From: Psychrobacter sp. JB385
Lineage (GTDB): Bacteria; Pseudomonadota; Gammaproteobacteria; Pseudomonadales; Moraxellaceae
NCBI RefSeq assembly: GCF_900163785.1
Contig: NZ_FUKN01000014.1
Location: 372,001 to 436,000 of the forward strand
Reading direction: 5' to 3'
Length of the DNA stretch: 64,000 nt
Shown piece by piece: positions 25,404 to 34,893 of the stretch. The translations under genes were made by a program, and so were the position numbers. Numbering within the stretch: the stretch's first letter is position 1; each line of letters begins with the position of its first letter. The notes below the pieces were generated by a model that searched no databases, was not told the origin of the DNA, and saw only the letters and a list, made by a program, of their open reading frames with translations.

Positions 25404-25874
25404 AGTGTTGGTCTCAGCTGGTTTTATGATTTAGGAGAATGATTCTAAAATTTTAGAGTATAAGCCCCACCGTTTTTTATCAAGCACTTGGGTTTATGAC
25501 TGTATTTTTATGACTATGTTTTTATTATTTAGTATTGAGTAACCACTGCCGAAATAAAAAAAATTATCAATGATGATGAAAATACATAACAAATGTATGG
25601 CCGTGTTAAATTGGTACAACGGTGTTTAAGATAGTATTTTGACGAGATATGCTCTTGTAATGAATCATATATTTTATCTCCCAATGGCTGTAAAAAATGG
25701 CGCTTAACAGCAGTTGTTTTTTTGAGTGAACTGACTATATCTGGGTAGACCATAAATTATCATAGCAAAATCGCCGCAAAAAATGCTATCGTCGTGTCCT
25801 AAGATCGTTAAACCTCTGCCTAAATTGGCAACATATATAGACTATCACCACCATCGGAGTGTAATAAGCCACCC
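25404..25874. other. Intergenic region upstream of rpoN
   Basis: About 470 bases between two divergent genes. A 74-codon minus-strand frame (25529-25753) lacks a ribosome site and looks random. No repeat, RNA gene or firm promoter was recognised. Confidence 0.4.
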
Positions 25875-27548
25875 ATGAATATGTCGTTCGGATTGGCAAC
25901 CACGCTGAATACCTCACAAAAACTGACACCGCAGATGCAGCAAGCCATCAAGTTGCTGCAACTCTCTAGTCTTGAGCTGGCGCAAGAGGTGCAGATTAAG
26001 CTCGACAGTAATCCTCTGCTTGAGCGGATTGAAGAAGATGAGTACGAGTATGGGGCTGACGATAGAGCAAATGAGTCAGACAGCTCGTTGACACTAGACA
26101 GCTGGAACCAAAGCGCTGGTACGGATTCTTTTAGTGCAGACGACGATAATAATGAGTCGAAGTTTGACTCTGACTACAGTGATGAGTTTAGTGACAGCTT
26201 AGACAAGTTACAGCAAACCAGTATTGATGATGGTGCCATCGATAATTATGCGGCGGATGGCGATAGCCTTTTTGAGATGGATAGCTTCGACACTAATAGC
26301 TTCGATAACAGCAACTATGCGTCTGCCACCAAAAATTCTAGTAACAGTAAAAATGATGAGGACTTTGATAGTTATCAAGGCGGTACTTCTGCCACCATTC
26401 AAGACCACGTACGCTGGCAGCTCAATTTTAAGCGCCTGTCAGAAGCGGATACCCTAATCGCCACTTATTTGATGGACTCCATGGATGACATGGGTTTTAT
26501 TCGGCTGGATATCGATGAGCTGTTACAAAGCTTTGATACCATGGCAAACTTCTACCAGTGGGATGAGCGGGTTGAATATGACGAAGTCATGGCGGTGCTG
26601 CGTGTCATTCAATCTTGCGATCCATTGGGTGTGGGTGCGCGCCATTTGAATGAATGTCTGGCGATTCAGTTGTCCAAACTCGATGCCAATACGCCATATC
26701 TAAAAGAAGCACATGCATTATTATTAGCCAGTGAGCATTTGGTCAGCAATAATATCAAAGCACTCACTGAGCGCACTGGTCTGGCGCCGAAAGACATTAC
26801 CCCTGCGCTCAATCTACTACGCACCTTGAACCCCTCGCCAGGACTGTTGTTTCAGAGCAGTCAGCCAGATTATACCCGCTCGGCTGACAGTTATGACATT
26901 CCTGATGTGCTGGTCACGCCCATTCGCCGCCGTGATACGAGTGACGACTCAGAATCTCAAGAGACGGGCTGGCATGTGCGCCTCAACCCTGACACCTTGC
27001 CAAAACTACAGGTCAATCAAGAGTATGCCAATCTGGTCAAACGCGGCGATGATAGCCCAGCCAACCAATATCTCCGTGAGCACCTGACTGACGCAAGATT
27101 GTTCATTCGCAGTATCGAAGAGCGCAATCAAAACCTACTCAAAGTCGCCACCAGCATTGTTCGTTACCAACAAGATTTCTTGCAATACGGTGCGACGGCC
27201 ATGCAGCCTCTTATCTTAAAGGCCATCGCAGAGGAGGTGGAGCTACACGAATCCACGGTCTCACGCCTGACCACCAGTAAAACCATCTTGACGCCGCAAG
27301 GATTATTTTCCCTCAAGCATTTCTTTTCATCACATGTCAGCAGTGCAGATGGTGATATCTCATCGACTGCTATCAGTGCCATGATTAAGAAAATGATCAC
27401 CGATGAAGACCCTAAAAAGCCCTTATCAGACAGCCGTATAAAAGATTTTTTGTTAGCAGAAGGAATTGATATCGCCAGAAGGACGGTCGCCAAATATCGT
27501 GAAGCGATGAATATTGGCTCATCTACCCAGCGCAAACAGAAATATTGA
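25875..27548 (+). CDS. rpoN: RNA polymerase sigma-54 factor
   Basis: 557 residues. Region I, which binds activators, is LNTSQKLTPQMQQAIKLLQLSSLELAQEVQ. The core-binding region starts at about 170 (IQDHVRWQLNFKRLSEAD). The RpoN box RRTVAKYREA near the C-terminus contacts the -24 element. Between them residues about 55-170 are a very acidic, Ser/Asn/Asp-rich region II, longer than in E. coli (477 residues in all). hpf follows, the usual rpoN-hpf neighbourhood, although the ptsN-type genes are not seen here. Confidence 0.96.
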   Translation: MNMSFGLATTLNTSQKLTPQMQQAIKLLQLSSLELAQEVQIKLDSNPLLERIEEDEYEYGADDRANESDSSLTLDSWNQSAGTDSFSADDDNNESKFDSDYSDEFSDSLDKLQQTSIDDGAIDNYAADGDSLFEMDSFDTNSFDNSNYASATKNSSNSKNDEDFDSYQGGTSATIQDHVRWQLNFKRLSEADTLIATYLMDSMDDMGFIRLDIDELLQSFDTMANFYQWDERVEYDEVMAVLRVIQSCDPLGVGARHLNECLAIQLSKLDANTPYLKEAHALLLASEHLVSNNIKALTERTGLAPKDITPALNLLRTLNPSPGLLFQSSQPDYTRSADSYDIPDVLVTPIRRRDTSDDSESQETGWHVRLNPDTLPKLQVNQEYANLVKRGDDSPANQYLREHLTDARLFIRSIEERNQNLLKVATSIVRYQQDFLQYGATAMQPLILKAIAEEVELHESTVSRLTTSKTILTPQGLFSLKHFFSSHVSSADGDISSTAISAMIKKMITDEDPKKPLSDSRIKDFLLAEGIDIARRTVAKYREAMNIGSSTQRKQKY

Positions 27549-27909
27549 TGCTGATAAAGTGATGAATTATAAGCCAATTTGTACTATATACAGGAGTAAA
27601 TGAGTCAAATATAAAAAATAAAATTTTTTGATTATATAGAAACATTTATGAAACAACAGCGTTTTTTACATTTAATTACAACTTAGCGTCTTGCTACTAT
27701 TTCAGTTTCATGACAAATTAGAGCCATACCAACAATGAATCGCTAATCATTGTTCTACAGTAATTAAAGAAAGCATGACGAAAGGATACGTTTTTCTTAT
27801 ATTCCAAATGGTTGGGTTATTGTTGGGAAGGCAGGATGACAAAGGCAGGAATGCTGGTTCATCTGTTGATTAGAAGTAACAATGCAAGTAATAATAAAAG
27901 GACAATAAT
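27549..27909 (+). other. Intergenic region between rpoN and hpf
   Basis: About 360 bases, A+T-rich. No terminator of good quality follows rpoN, so read-through into hpf is possible. A short ATG-started frame of 12 codons at 27648 is not supported. Nothing else was recognised. Confidence 0.35.
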
Positions 27910-28290
27910 ATGAATGTTTCTATCAGTGGTCACCATATCAGTGTTACCGAAGCTATGGACACAGCGGTTCGCGAAAAGCTTGTAAAAGTTGAACGACACT
28001 TTGATCAGATACAAAGTATTCAAGTGATCTTATCTTTAGACAATAGCGGCGCGAGTGATGGCGGTCAAAAAAGCCATAAAGCTGAAGCGATTATGCGAGT
28101 CTCAGGTCAAGAAATGTTTGTCCAAGCCTGTGAAGATGATATGTACAAAGCTATTAATGAAATGGCCGACAAACTTGATAGACAGGTGCGTAAGTATAAA
28201 ACGCGTCAAGAACGTAAAAAGACACAAGGAGCAGGACGCGATCATCGTTATGAAGATATGACTGTTGCTGATGCGGCCCCAGCTGTCTGA
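27910..28290 (+). CDS. hpf: Ribosome hibernation promoting factor, short form
   Basis: 126 residues. It binds the 30S decoding centre and promotes inactive 100S ribosomes in stationary phase. The fold is clear: MNVSISGHHISVTEAMDTAVREKLVKVERHFDQI (given here in part), the VDxQ-like central strands with KAEAIMRVSGQEMFV, and EDDMYKAINEMADKLDRQVRKYKTR. A basic tail of about 25 residues follows. An AAGGA ribosome site precedes the ATG at 27910. It is followed by a strong terminator. Confidence 0.95.
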   Translation: MNVSISGHHISVTEAMDTAVREKLVKVERHFDQIQSIQVILSLDNSGASDGGQKSHKAEAIMRVSGQEMFVQACEDDMYKAINEMADKLDRQVRKYKTRQERKKTQGAGRDHRYEDMTVADAAPAV

Positions 28291-28388
28291 TTATATTGAG
28301 GTTTGGTGAATATCAAATGAGTATGGGTTAATAGTATAATAAGTATATAAAATGCCATAACATCTGAATTTGCCGGACCCCAATATCT

Positions 28389-28426
28389 AAAAAAGCCCTC
28401 AACGTATTGTACGTTGAGGGCTTTTT
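28389..28426 (+). terminator. Terminator of hpf
   Basis: AGCCCTCAACGTA, a three-base loop, then TACGTTGAGGGCT and a T-run, about 100 bases after the hpf stop. It is symmetrical, with an A-tract on the other side, so it may also serve thiS transcripts coming from the right. Confidence 0.88.
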
Positions 28427-28582
28427 CTATTGATGATGCTTAATTAATATAGCTATTAGTTGTTGGTGTTCATTCATAACACGGCTCAATCAATAGTTAA
28501 GAAGCGTAGTTGTTAAACAGATAAGTATTTGAGGCGATAAGACGGTCAGGGTTTAAGACGAGTCATACGCCTAATCCAATGA

Positions 28583-28783
28583 CTAACCACCACCGACTGC
28601 TTGGACAACTTCGATATTCATACCCTCAACGATATGTAATTGGGTCAGCTCGCTTTTGGGAATAAGCTCGCCATCGACCTCTACAGCATAACGACCTTGG
28701 CTTAATCCAAGCTCGTTGATAACCAATTGTACGGTCTGATGGGTGGTTTGTAAGTGTTTGCCATTCACACTGATATTACTCAT
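28583..28783 (-). CDS. thiS: Sulfur carrier protein ThiS
   Basis: 66 residues, beta-grasp fold. The C-terminal Gly-Gly tail (VQAVGGG) is adenylated and thiocarboxylated to carry sulphur for the thiazole of thiamine. Start MSNISVNGK and DGELIPKSELTQ are normal for the family. thiG, its usual partner, is not adjacent but lies at 53302-54123 in this window, so the thi genes are scattered. Confidence 0.92.
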   Translation of the reverse strand: MSNISVNGKHLQTTHQTVQLVINELGLSQGRYAVEVDGELIPKSELTQLHIVEGMNIEVVQAVGGG

Positions 28784-28881
28784 AAAACATTTTCCTTAAT
28801 AATTTGGTAGTCCTTATTGCCAATCAATTCTCACCATCGACTTGACCTGATGGCGAATCCATTCTCTTGAATAATCCGCTG

Positions 28882-29268
28882 TTAAGTACTGGCATGACCC
28901 AAGCGAAAAGCCGATACCGCAAGCCATAGCCAACCTGCAATCATTAAGATACCACCGATAGGAGTGATGGCACCAAACCAGCGCGGTGCACCCAGTGTCA
29001 TGGCGTACAGACTGCCAGCAAATATGATAATGCCAATCTGTAATAACCACGCTGTGGTATGTGAGATATATTTTAGTTGGATCAATAAACCGACGAGTAG
29101 CAACCCCAGTGCATGCACAAATAAATATAAGGTTGCTGTGTGCCACCATTCAAGCTGCTGAGCACTGACCAAACTCTTTAACCCATGAGCACCAAAAGCG
29201 CCGAGAGCGACTGCTATCGCCATATTGATTGCAGCAACACCTATCCAATTTATCATGGCAACACTCAT
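28882..29268 (-). CDS. DUF423 family membrane protein (YgdD-like)
   Basis: 128 residues with four likely membrane helices. The family signature GAFGAHGLK is near residue 22, and LYLFVHALGLLLVG, AGSLYAMTLGAPRWFGAITPIGG follow, as in YgdD/DUF423. These are small inner-membrane proteins of unknown function. An overlapping frame on the same strand (28814-29149) is a shadow. It lies between thiS and rpoH, all on the minus strand. Confidence 0.9.
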   Translation of the reverse strand: MSVAMINWIGVAAINMAIAVALGAFGAHGLKSLVSAQQLEWWHTATLYLFVHALGLLLVGLLIQLKYISHTTAWLLQIGIIIFAGSLYAMTLGAPRWFGAITPIGGILMIAGWLWLAVSAFRLGHAST

Positions 29269-29384
29269 ATTATCTAAAAGCTGTTAATAGCGTATCAATA
29301 CATTCAATGTATACAGCTCAAAAAATTATGAACCGCAACACCCATCGACAAGGATTATCAATGATCAGCGATGACTGCTCCTTG

Positions 29385-30410
29385 CTACTGGATGTCTTCT
29401 GGCAAGATCACACTATCAATGGTCATCGCGTCACGGATTTTATCCATGGCATTTTTCTCGATTTGGCGTACACGTTCCGCTGAGATGGAGTAGACTGCTG
29501 CCAACTCATGCAAAGTGGATTTTTGCTCAGAGAGCCAACGCTGCTCAACGATATCACGTGAACGATCATCCAGTGTGCCCATTGCTGCTATTAAGGCAGA
29601 TGAATTGTTTTCTTCCCAATCCTCTTCCTCTAACTGCTCAGCAGGATCGATGCCATCTTCCAAAAACAGCTGCGGTGCATAGCGACCATCATCATCGTCA
29701 CTTGACTGTGCTTCAAATGAAGCATCATAAGAGGTCAGACGTGACTCCATCTCTAGCACTTGCTTGCGCGTAACATTCAAGTCTTTGGCAATTGCGTCTG
29801 CTTCTTCTAACGTGAGCTGATTATTGGTTTTCTTTAAGCTGCGTAAGTTAAAGAATAACTTACGATGTGCTTTTGTGGTCGCCACTTTGACAATGCGCCA
29901 GTTACGAATGACGAATTCATGGATTTCAGCTTTGATCCAATGAACAGCAAAAGAAACCAAGCGCACGCCTTTATTTGGATCAAAACGCTTAACGGCTTTC
30001 ATAAGTCCCAAATTGCCTTCTTGAATCAAATCTGCTTGCGGCAAACCGTACCCTGAATAGCTGCGCGCAATGTGAATCACAAAACGCAAATGCGACATAA
30101 CCAGTAATCTTGCAGCTTCCACATCGCCTTCATCATAATAGCGATGCGCCAATTCTTGCTCTTGTAATGGGGTCAAGATTGGGATTTGATGTACAGTATT
30201 GATATAAGCGCCTAAGTTAACCCCGGGCGCTGACAAATGCGTTGGCATCGCTGGGACCAAATCACGCGTACTGGTATCGCCAAGTGCACTCGCATCATAA
30301 GGTGGGCGCTGGGCAGCGGCTTTTAGCGCAGCGTCACGTGCGTCGTTTTTTATGGGTGCTGCGCTGTCTTTTTTACTCGTTTTTGCAGCATCAGTAGTAG
30401 TATTAGCCAT
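29385..30410 (-). CDS. rpoH: RNA polymerase sigma-32 (heat shock) factor
   Basis: 341 residues from the ATG at 30410 (AAGG ribosome site); an upstream in-frame start would add ten residues. The sigma-70 family order is clear: region 1.2/2.1 (LTPLQEQELAHRYY), region 2.2-2.4 (LIQEGNLGLMKAVKRFDPNKGVRLVSFAVHWIKAEI), the RpoH box KATTKAHRKLFFNLRSLK-like stretch, and region 4.2 (TLHELAAVYSISAERVRQIEK). It is longer than E. coli RpoH (284) because of an Ala/Lys/Asp-rich N-terminal extension of about 50 residues. Confidence 0.95.
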   Translation of the reverse strand: MANTTTDAAKTSKKDSAAPIKNDARDAALKAAAQRPPYDASALGDTSTRDLVPAMPTHLSAPGVNLGAYINTVHQIPILTPLQEQELAHRYYDEGDVEAARLLVMSHLRFVIHIARSYSGYGLPQADLIQEGNLGLMKAVKRFDPNKGVRLVSFAVHWIKAEIHEFVIRNWRIVKVATTKAHRKLFFNLRSLKKTNNQLTLEEADAIAKDLNVTRKQVLEMESRLTSYDASFEAQSSDDDDGRYAPQLFLEDGIDPAEQLEEEDWEENNSSALIAAMGTLDDRSRDIVEQRWLSEQKSTLHELAAVYSISAERVRQIEKNAMDKIRDAMTIDSVILPEDIQ

Positions 30411-30489
30411 ATTCTTGACCTTGATTAAATAGTTACACAAATAGTCAGATAAAAATCTTTATAGTTCTGATTGTAAAGGATAGCAACGT

Positions 30490-30945
30490 TTAGTTGCTAT
30501 CAGTTTTGGTAATGATGAAGTGATATATTGTATCGAAATGCTGGGTCAATGAGTTATCAGTTGGCTGCTCATTGGTGTCTCTATTCACAGTTAGTACTAA
30601 CTGGTTTTGTGCATTGGCTTGCTGACTTTGACGACAAAAAGCGGTAATGTCTGCTTGTGAGTTGGCATCGGTTGCGACCACATAAAGGGATTCGCCATTT
30701 GCAACATCGCGCAGTCCTACTTTAGCCTTTAATAGTGGCATGGGGCAGGCCAGTCCTCGGCCATCGACAAAGCGCTTGATAACGATAGGCTGGTGGTTTA
30801 CGTCCGCGTTATGACTCGTCTGAGTATCTGCCTGCAACAATGCCAGTAGGTCATTGGCCTTTTGCTGCTCAGCGTCAGACAAAACGGTTGCCAAACGAAT
30901 AGAGGGTAGCGCGTTTGTGGTAGTTGACTGACTATCAGCGGACAT
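30490..30945 (-). CDS. TusA/SirA-family sulfur-transfer protein
   Basis: 151 residues. The TusA fold occupies about 55-125: RFVDGRGLACPMPLLKAKVGL with the CPxP motif, then LYVVATDANSQADITAFCRQS. In TusA the cysteine of CPxP carries persulphide sulphur for tRNA thiolation and other uses. It differs from TusA (about 80 residues) by an N-terminal stretch of about 50 polar residues and a tail with a second beta strand. It stands just upstream of rpoH on the same strand. The exact substrate is unknown. Confidence 0.85.
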   Translation of the reverse strand: MSADSQSTTTNALPSIRLATVLSDAEQQKANDLLALLQADTQTSHNADVNHQPIVIKRFVDGRGLACPMPLLKAKVGLRDVANGESLYVVATDANSQADITAFCRQSQQANAQNQLVLTVNRDTNEQPTDNSLTQHFDTIYHFIITKTDSN

Positions 30946-31356
30946 AAACTAAACCTTATAAATATCAATCAGTTGGTATGTGTTACTATGCTCATAAGTA
31001 GTAGCTAGAGTGGTAAGGTCTAAAGTGGCCATCACGCCGTTTGATACCAGTCATCATAGCGCGTTGAAGGATTAGTACTAATCAACCAGTAGTCTGACCC
31101 TATCGTTATTATACCAAAGAGCCGATGTACAATTGCAGTTGAATATTATCAACACAATATTCGGTTCATTAGAATTACACAAGCATGTTTCACAATAGTG
31201 ACGCGCCGCTAAGTGATTGGTAGTTAAATGCATACGAGAATGAGCCCAATATTGACCTGACATAGGCAAACTCGTATAGTCGAAAAACATCACTCATCTA
31301 CAGAGGATGCGTCCTTGTCCCAGTCTAATAGACAGTCGATACTTGGTGGAGCAACC
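30946..31356. other. Intergenic region between the tusA-like gene and the M48 protease gene
   Basis: About 410 bases between divergent genes. The plus-strand promoter for the protease gene should be here. No firm -35/-10 pair, repeat or RNA gene was found; the minus-strand frames inside it lack ribosome sites. Confidence 0.35.
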
Positions 31357-33051
31357 ATGAATTTTTTTAATACCCATACGATTGCTAAAGGTTCGATAAA
31401 AACCACATCGCCTTTATACCATCGACAACAAACCCGTCTGTCTATCGCGGTATCAAGCGCTCTTAAGTTTGGTATGTCCTCAGTTTTGCTGGTAGCAACG
31501 AGCGCCAATAGTAGCAATGTCAATAATGACATGAGTAACAATAACCTTGGTAACAGCGATAATCACCAACCGTCATCGTTTGCTTATGATTCATGGACAC
31601 CAAATGACCCAAAAGAGCTAAGTTTGCCGAGCTTACGCGGACAGGGGTTGAGCTTCGATGAGCAATATCAAAATAAATTGCTGGGTGAATGGTCACTACG
31701 AAAAGCCAATAGTCAAATCAAGATGGAGCACGATCCTTGGATTCAAGAAACGGTAAAAGATATGACGTGGCGTTTGAATGCGCAAGCGCGGCAACAAGCG
31801 CCAATGGCTGTGGTGATTATCGATAGTCCAAGTATCAATGCGTTCGCAGCACCAGGTGGCGTCATTGGTCTCAATACAGGGACGATATTGGCTGCCAACA
31901 GTATGGATGAGCTTGCCAGTGTGGTGGCTCATGAGGTCGCTCACATCAGCCAACATCATTATGAGAGCGGGGCAAGTGAACGCAGAAAAGCGATGCTTAT
32001 GCAACTAGGCGGTATGCTGGCCGCCATTGCAGCATCAGCGGTCGATGGTGATGCAGCTGCGGCAGTCATGATGGGTAGTCAAACGGCAACCATGAATAGC
32101 AGCATGGCGTTTAGTCGTAGCAACGAGCGAGAAGCTGATCGCGTAGGCATGCAAATCATGACTCAAGCTGGCTATGACCCAAGAGCCATGCCACGGTTTT
32201 TTGCCACCATGAATCAACAAAGTCAGCTCAACCAAGTCGAAAATCGATTTTTACCCAGTTTTGTTCAATCGCATCCGCTCAGTAATGAGCGCTTGAGTGA
32301 AGCACAGAGCCGCGCGCAGAATTATCCTTCTTTATCATTGAAACAGCAGCAACGCTATCAAACCTTGTTTGATTTGCTCTACTGGCGTGTAAAAAGTACG
32401 GGCAAACATGCTTCTGAGACAGAATTGAGTACCGCTGCGAAAAATAGCGTGGGTGCAAAGCTCGCACTCATGCATTGGTATGGTGAACAACAACGCTTTC
32501 AAGATGCCAATGAGATGTTGGCAAGTATCAACGCATTGCCAGCGGTACAGCGTCAAGCGTTAGAGCCTCTGCTGTCCATTACCCAAAGCCAAATCTTAAG
32601 TGAACAAGACAAATGGACACAGGCCGCTGATATACTAGAGAGCCAGCAACGTCTATATCCTGAGCGTCGTGATTTGCGTCTTTATCTTGCAGAAGCGCTG
32701 ACCAATAGCAATGAGCCAATGAAGGCTCAAGCGTTACTCAAACCATTGACGCAGCAGCAGCCAAGTGATCGCTATGCGTGGCAAAGTCTACAATTGGCCA
32801 ATGAAAAACTGGCCAAAACCACAACCTCGCCAGAGCTTGCCAGTATCGCGACCATCAACGCGCTGCGCTATCGCAGTCATGACCAACTATGGAGCGGTCG
32901 CTATGAGCGCGCCCTCACATCGCTCACACAAGCCAAACAGCTGGCGGAAAACTTGCAAAATACACCTCAAGCCAATAGCGCGCGCCCGCTACTCGCCAAT
33001 ATCAACGCCGAGCTCAAAGCTATAAAAACCGCCAAAGACTTTGAGCCTTAG
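31357..33051 (+). CDS. M48 family metalloprotease with TPR region, BepA-like
   Basis: 564 residues from the ATG at 31357, which has a GGTGGAG ribosome site; a TTG at 31315 is possible but worse. The N-terminus has a hydrophobic signal-like stretch (SALKFGMSSVLLVATSANS). The M48 zinc motif is VVAHEVAHISQHH, with the third ligand in NEREADRVGMQIM. The C-terminal 250 residues are helical repeats (TPR) as in BepA/YfgC, a periplasmic protease that clears stalled LptD and BAM substrates. The overall layout fits BepA; a related protease such as LoiP lacks the TPR part. Confidence 0.9.
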   Translation: MNFFNTHTIAKGSIKTTSPLYHRQQTRLSIAVSSALKFGMSSVLLVATSANSSNVNNDMSNNNLGNSDNHQPSSFAYDSWTPNDPKELSLPSLRGQGLSFDEQYQNKLLGEWSLRKANSQIKMEHDPWIQETVKDMTWRLNAQARQQAPMAVVIIDSPSINAFAAPGGVIGLNTGTILAANSMDELASVVAHEVAHISQHHYESGASERRKAMLMQLGGMLAAIAASAVDGDAAAAVMMGSQTATMNSSMAFSRSNEREADRVGMQIMTQAGYDPRAMPRFFATMNQQSQLNQVENRFLPSFVQSHPLSNERLSEAQSRAQNYPSLSLKQQQRYQTLFDLLYWRVKSTGKHASETELSTAAKNSVGAKLALMHWYGEQQRFQDANEMLASINALPAVQRQALEPLLSITQSQILSEQDKWTQAADILESQQRLYPERRDLRLYLAEALTNSNEPMKAQALLKPLTQQQPSDRYAWQSLQLANEKLAKTTTSPELASIATINALRYRSHDQLWSGRYERALTSLTQAKQLAENLQNTPQANSARPLLANINAELKAIKTAKDFEP

Positions 33052-33067
33052 GCGGTTATTTTGACAG

Positions 33068-33139
33068 TATTGTCTTTATGAATAACAGTACCTTTATGAG
33101 TAGCGCTATCTTTATTAACAGTACTGCCTTTATGATTGG
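33068..33139. repeat. Imperfect 18-base tandem repeat (four units)
   Basis: Units read roughly ACAGTATTGTCTTTATGA, ATAACAGTACCTTTATGA, GTAGCGCTATCTTTATTA and ACAGTACTGCCTTTATGA. They lie in the short gap between the M48 gene and yqeY, whose stops face each other. Read on the minus strand the units encode HKGSTV-like repeats, but there is no start codon. Confidence 0.5.
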
Positions 33140-33177
33140 CTAAAAAGGCATTGGTGTATGTTGAACTGCCTATAGCG

Positions 33178-33627
33178 CTACCCTTGAAGCGCGTCTTTTA
33201 CCAGTTTTGAGATCAAAGCTGGATCAGCGCGACCAGCCGTTTTATTCTTTAATACACCCATGACGCTGCCCATATCACGCATTGAGGTAGCGCCTTGTTC
33301 AGCGATTTCGGCATTCACTAAAGCACTGATTTCGTCATCAGTCATTTGTTTTGGCATAAACTCATTAATGATATCAATCTCAAACTGCTCTTTGGCTGCC
33401 AAATCATCACGGCTATTTTCTGTAAAAATAGTCAGTGACTCTTGACGCTGCTTGAGCTGTTTTTGTAGCACTTCTAGTACTTGTGCATCGTCAAGTTCTG
33501 TTTGACGGTCAATCTCAATTTGTTTGATGACGGCTTGCACATTGCGCAAAACTTTCACACGCTCAAGCTCACGAGCTTTCATAGAAGTTTTGATGGTGTC
33601 TGATAACGTCTGTTTAAGTTGGCTCAC
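33178..33627 (-). CDS. YqeY/GatB-like domain protein
   Basis: 149 residues, a whole match to the YqeY family: MSQLKQTLSDTIKTSMKARE, LRNVQAVIKQIEIDRQ, LKQRQESLTIF, FMPKQMTDDEISALV and MGSVMGVLKNKTAGRADPALISKLVKDAL. The fold is that of the tail of GatB (tRNA amidotransferase), but the function of the free form is unknown. It lies directly downstream of rpsU on the same strand, the usual rpsU-yqeY pair. The rpsU terminator lies between them. Confidence 0.94.
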   Translation of the reverse strand: MSQLKQTLSDTIKTSMKARELERVKVLRNVQAVIKQIEIDRQTELDDAQVLEVLQKQLKQRQESLTIFTENSRDDLAAKEQFEIDIINEFMPKQMTDDEISALVNAEIAEQGATSMRDMGSVMGVLKNKTAGRADPALISKLVKDALQG

Positions 33628-33750
33628 TGTTATTATCCTTGTACGTTGAATTTTATGTGATGCATGCTATTGATAACTGTGTGGCTAAAAGCCTACTAGT
33701 ATGGTTTTTTAGCAAAATGATATAGGCAATAATAACAAAAATTGTAGCAT

Positions 33751-33788
33751 AAAAAACGCCACTGATATCGATGGATAACAGTGGCGTT
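33751..33788 (-). terminator. Terminator of rpsU
   Basis: AACGCCACTG and CAGTGGCGTT with a 14-base loop, followed on the minus strand by a T-run. It is 37 bases after the rpsU stop, and probably attenuates transcription into yqeY. Confidence 0.8.
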
Positions 33789-33824
33789 AGTGTAGCGCTT
33801 GTACTTAACTAATCAGAGTATTGA

Positions 33825-34040
33825 TTAGTACATACGAGTGGTACGAATAGTTTCGCGTTGTAACTTTTTCTTATAACGCTTTACAGCAGCTGCTTTTTTA
33901 CGCTTACGTACTTGCGTTGGTTTTTCATAAAACTCACGCTTACGTACGTCTGATAATACGCCAGCTTTTTCACAAGCACGCTTGAAACGACGGATAGCAA
34001 TATCAACTGGTTCGTTTTCTTTAACCTTAACTGCAGGCAT
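33825..34040 (-). CDS. rpsU: 30S ribosomal protein S21
   Basis: 71 residues, exactly the usual length: [27 protein letters not shown], then the very basic tail with [20 protein letters not shown]21 lies near the anti-Shine-Dalgarno region of 16S rRNA and helps initiation. A GAGG ribosome site precedes the ATG. In E. coli the operon rpsU-dnaG-rpoD follows; here the neighbour is yqeY, and tsaD lies divergently about 1.6 kb away. Confidence 0.97.
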
Positions 34041-34465
34041 GAAGACTCCTCGATTAGGATGAGATATAAGGGCATTAGTTTGGCTGTGTATTAGTATTTA
34101 GCCGTAATATCTCAAGATTACAGGCATCAGCTCAAACTAGGACAATCTTGCGCATTGGTGCAAGGGCACGTATTTTAATCAAAAATACTAACAAAGTCAA
34201 TGATTTTAATGGATTACTCCCTATTTATCATTAAGTTGCAGCCATGAGGTTATGAATACTACAACCGTATATAGGTAGTATAAAACCTCTAGATTATGGC
34301 TTGCAAAGGCACGAAAAATAACGGAAAACGAGGTTGAGTGGCCCGATAGAATGATAATAAAAACCCTACTGTCTATAACGGTTTGTCTGGACTTTATGCT
34401 ATGATATTTGCAAATAGTAATCAGCCTATCAACCGTTTTATATGCATTTTATTGAGGATGTTGGA
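34041..34465. other. Intergenic region between rpsU and a lipoprotein gene
   Basis: About 425 bases, divergent promoters expected. A TGCTATGAT extended -10 box (34397-34405) could serve the plus-strand lipoprotein gene, without a good -35. Nothing else was seen. Confidence 0.4.
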
Positions 34466-34858
34466 ATGAGACAATCAGTACTGAATACGGCACTAAGCAC
34501 CGCTCTTATCGTCGCGCTTGGTTTTGGGGTGAGCGCTTGTAGTAGTGACAAAGAAGGTGAACATGGGTCACATGAAGTATTAGCAATAGATCGCGTAGAT
34601 GAAGCAGCTGAAATGGCTCGTGCAAAGGCGCCTGAAGCTGAAAAAATGGATTTTCCAGAAGCCGCAGCGCCAATGCCAGCAGCTGAAGGTGAGGCAGCAG
34701 TAGAGGGCGCGGCAACGACAGATGCGACCATGACAGAAGCAGCCACAGCTGATACCGCGACTGCGACTGACAGTACGGATGCAGCTCCTGCCGCTGATGC
34801 TACTACAGAGAATACCGCTACTACGGATACAGTAACAACTGACGCAGCTCCTCAATAA
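34466..34858 (+). CDS. Ala/Thr-rich predicted lipoprotein
   Basis: 130 residues from the ATG at 34466 (GAGG ribosome site); the frame opens eight codons earlier. The signal MRQSVLNTALSTALIVALGFGVSAC has lipobox VSAC. The remainder is low in complexity: Ala, Thr, Glu, Asp repeats such as ATTDATMTEAATADTATATD. This looks like a flexible, unfolded tether, for example for the neighbouring cytochrome lipoprotein, which starts 36 bases downstream. No catalytic motif is seen. Confidence 0.8.
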   Translation: MRQSVLNTALSTALIVALGFGVSACSSDKEGEHGSHEVLAIDRVDEAAEMARAKAPEAEKMDFPEAAAPMPAAEGEAAVEGAATTDATMTEAATADTATATDSTDAAPAADATTENTATTDTVTTDAAPQ

Positions 34859-34893
34859 GTAGCCAATATGAATGATCGAATAGAGATGTCAGC

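Noticed and set aside
25529..25753. 74-codon minus-strand frame upstream of rpoN
   Set aside because: No ribosome site and no recognisable protein character.
28814..29149. 111-codon frame on the same strand as the DUF423 gene
   Set aside because: Shadow frame of the DUF423 gene, which has the clear family signature.
33052..33180. Frameshifted C-terminal extension of yqeY through the 18-base repeats
   Set aside because: YqeY ends at its normal conserved C-terminus; no slippery site is seen and the extra frame has no start codon.
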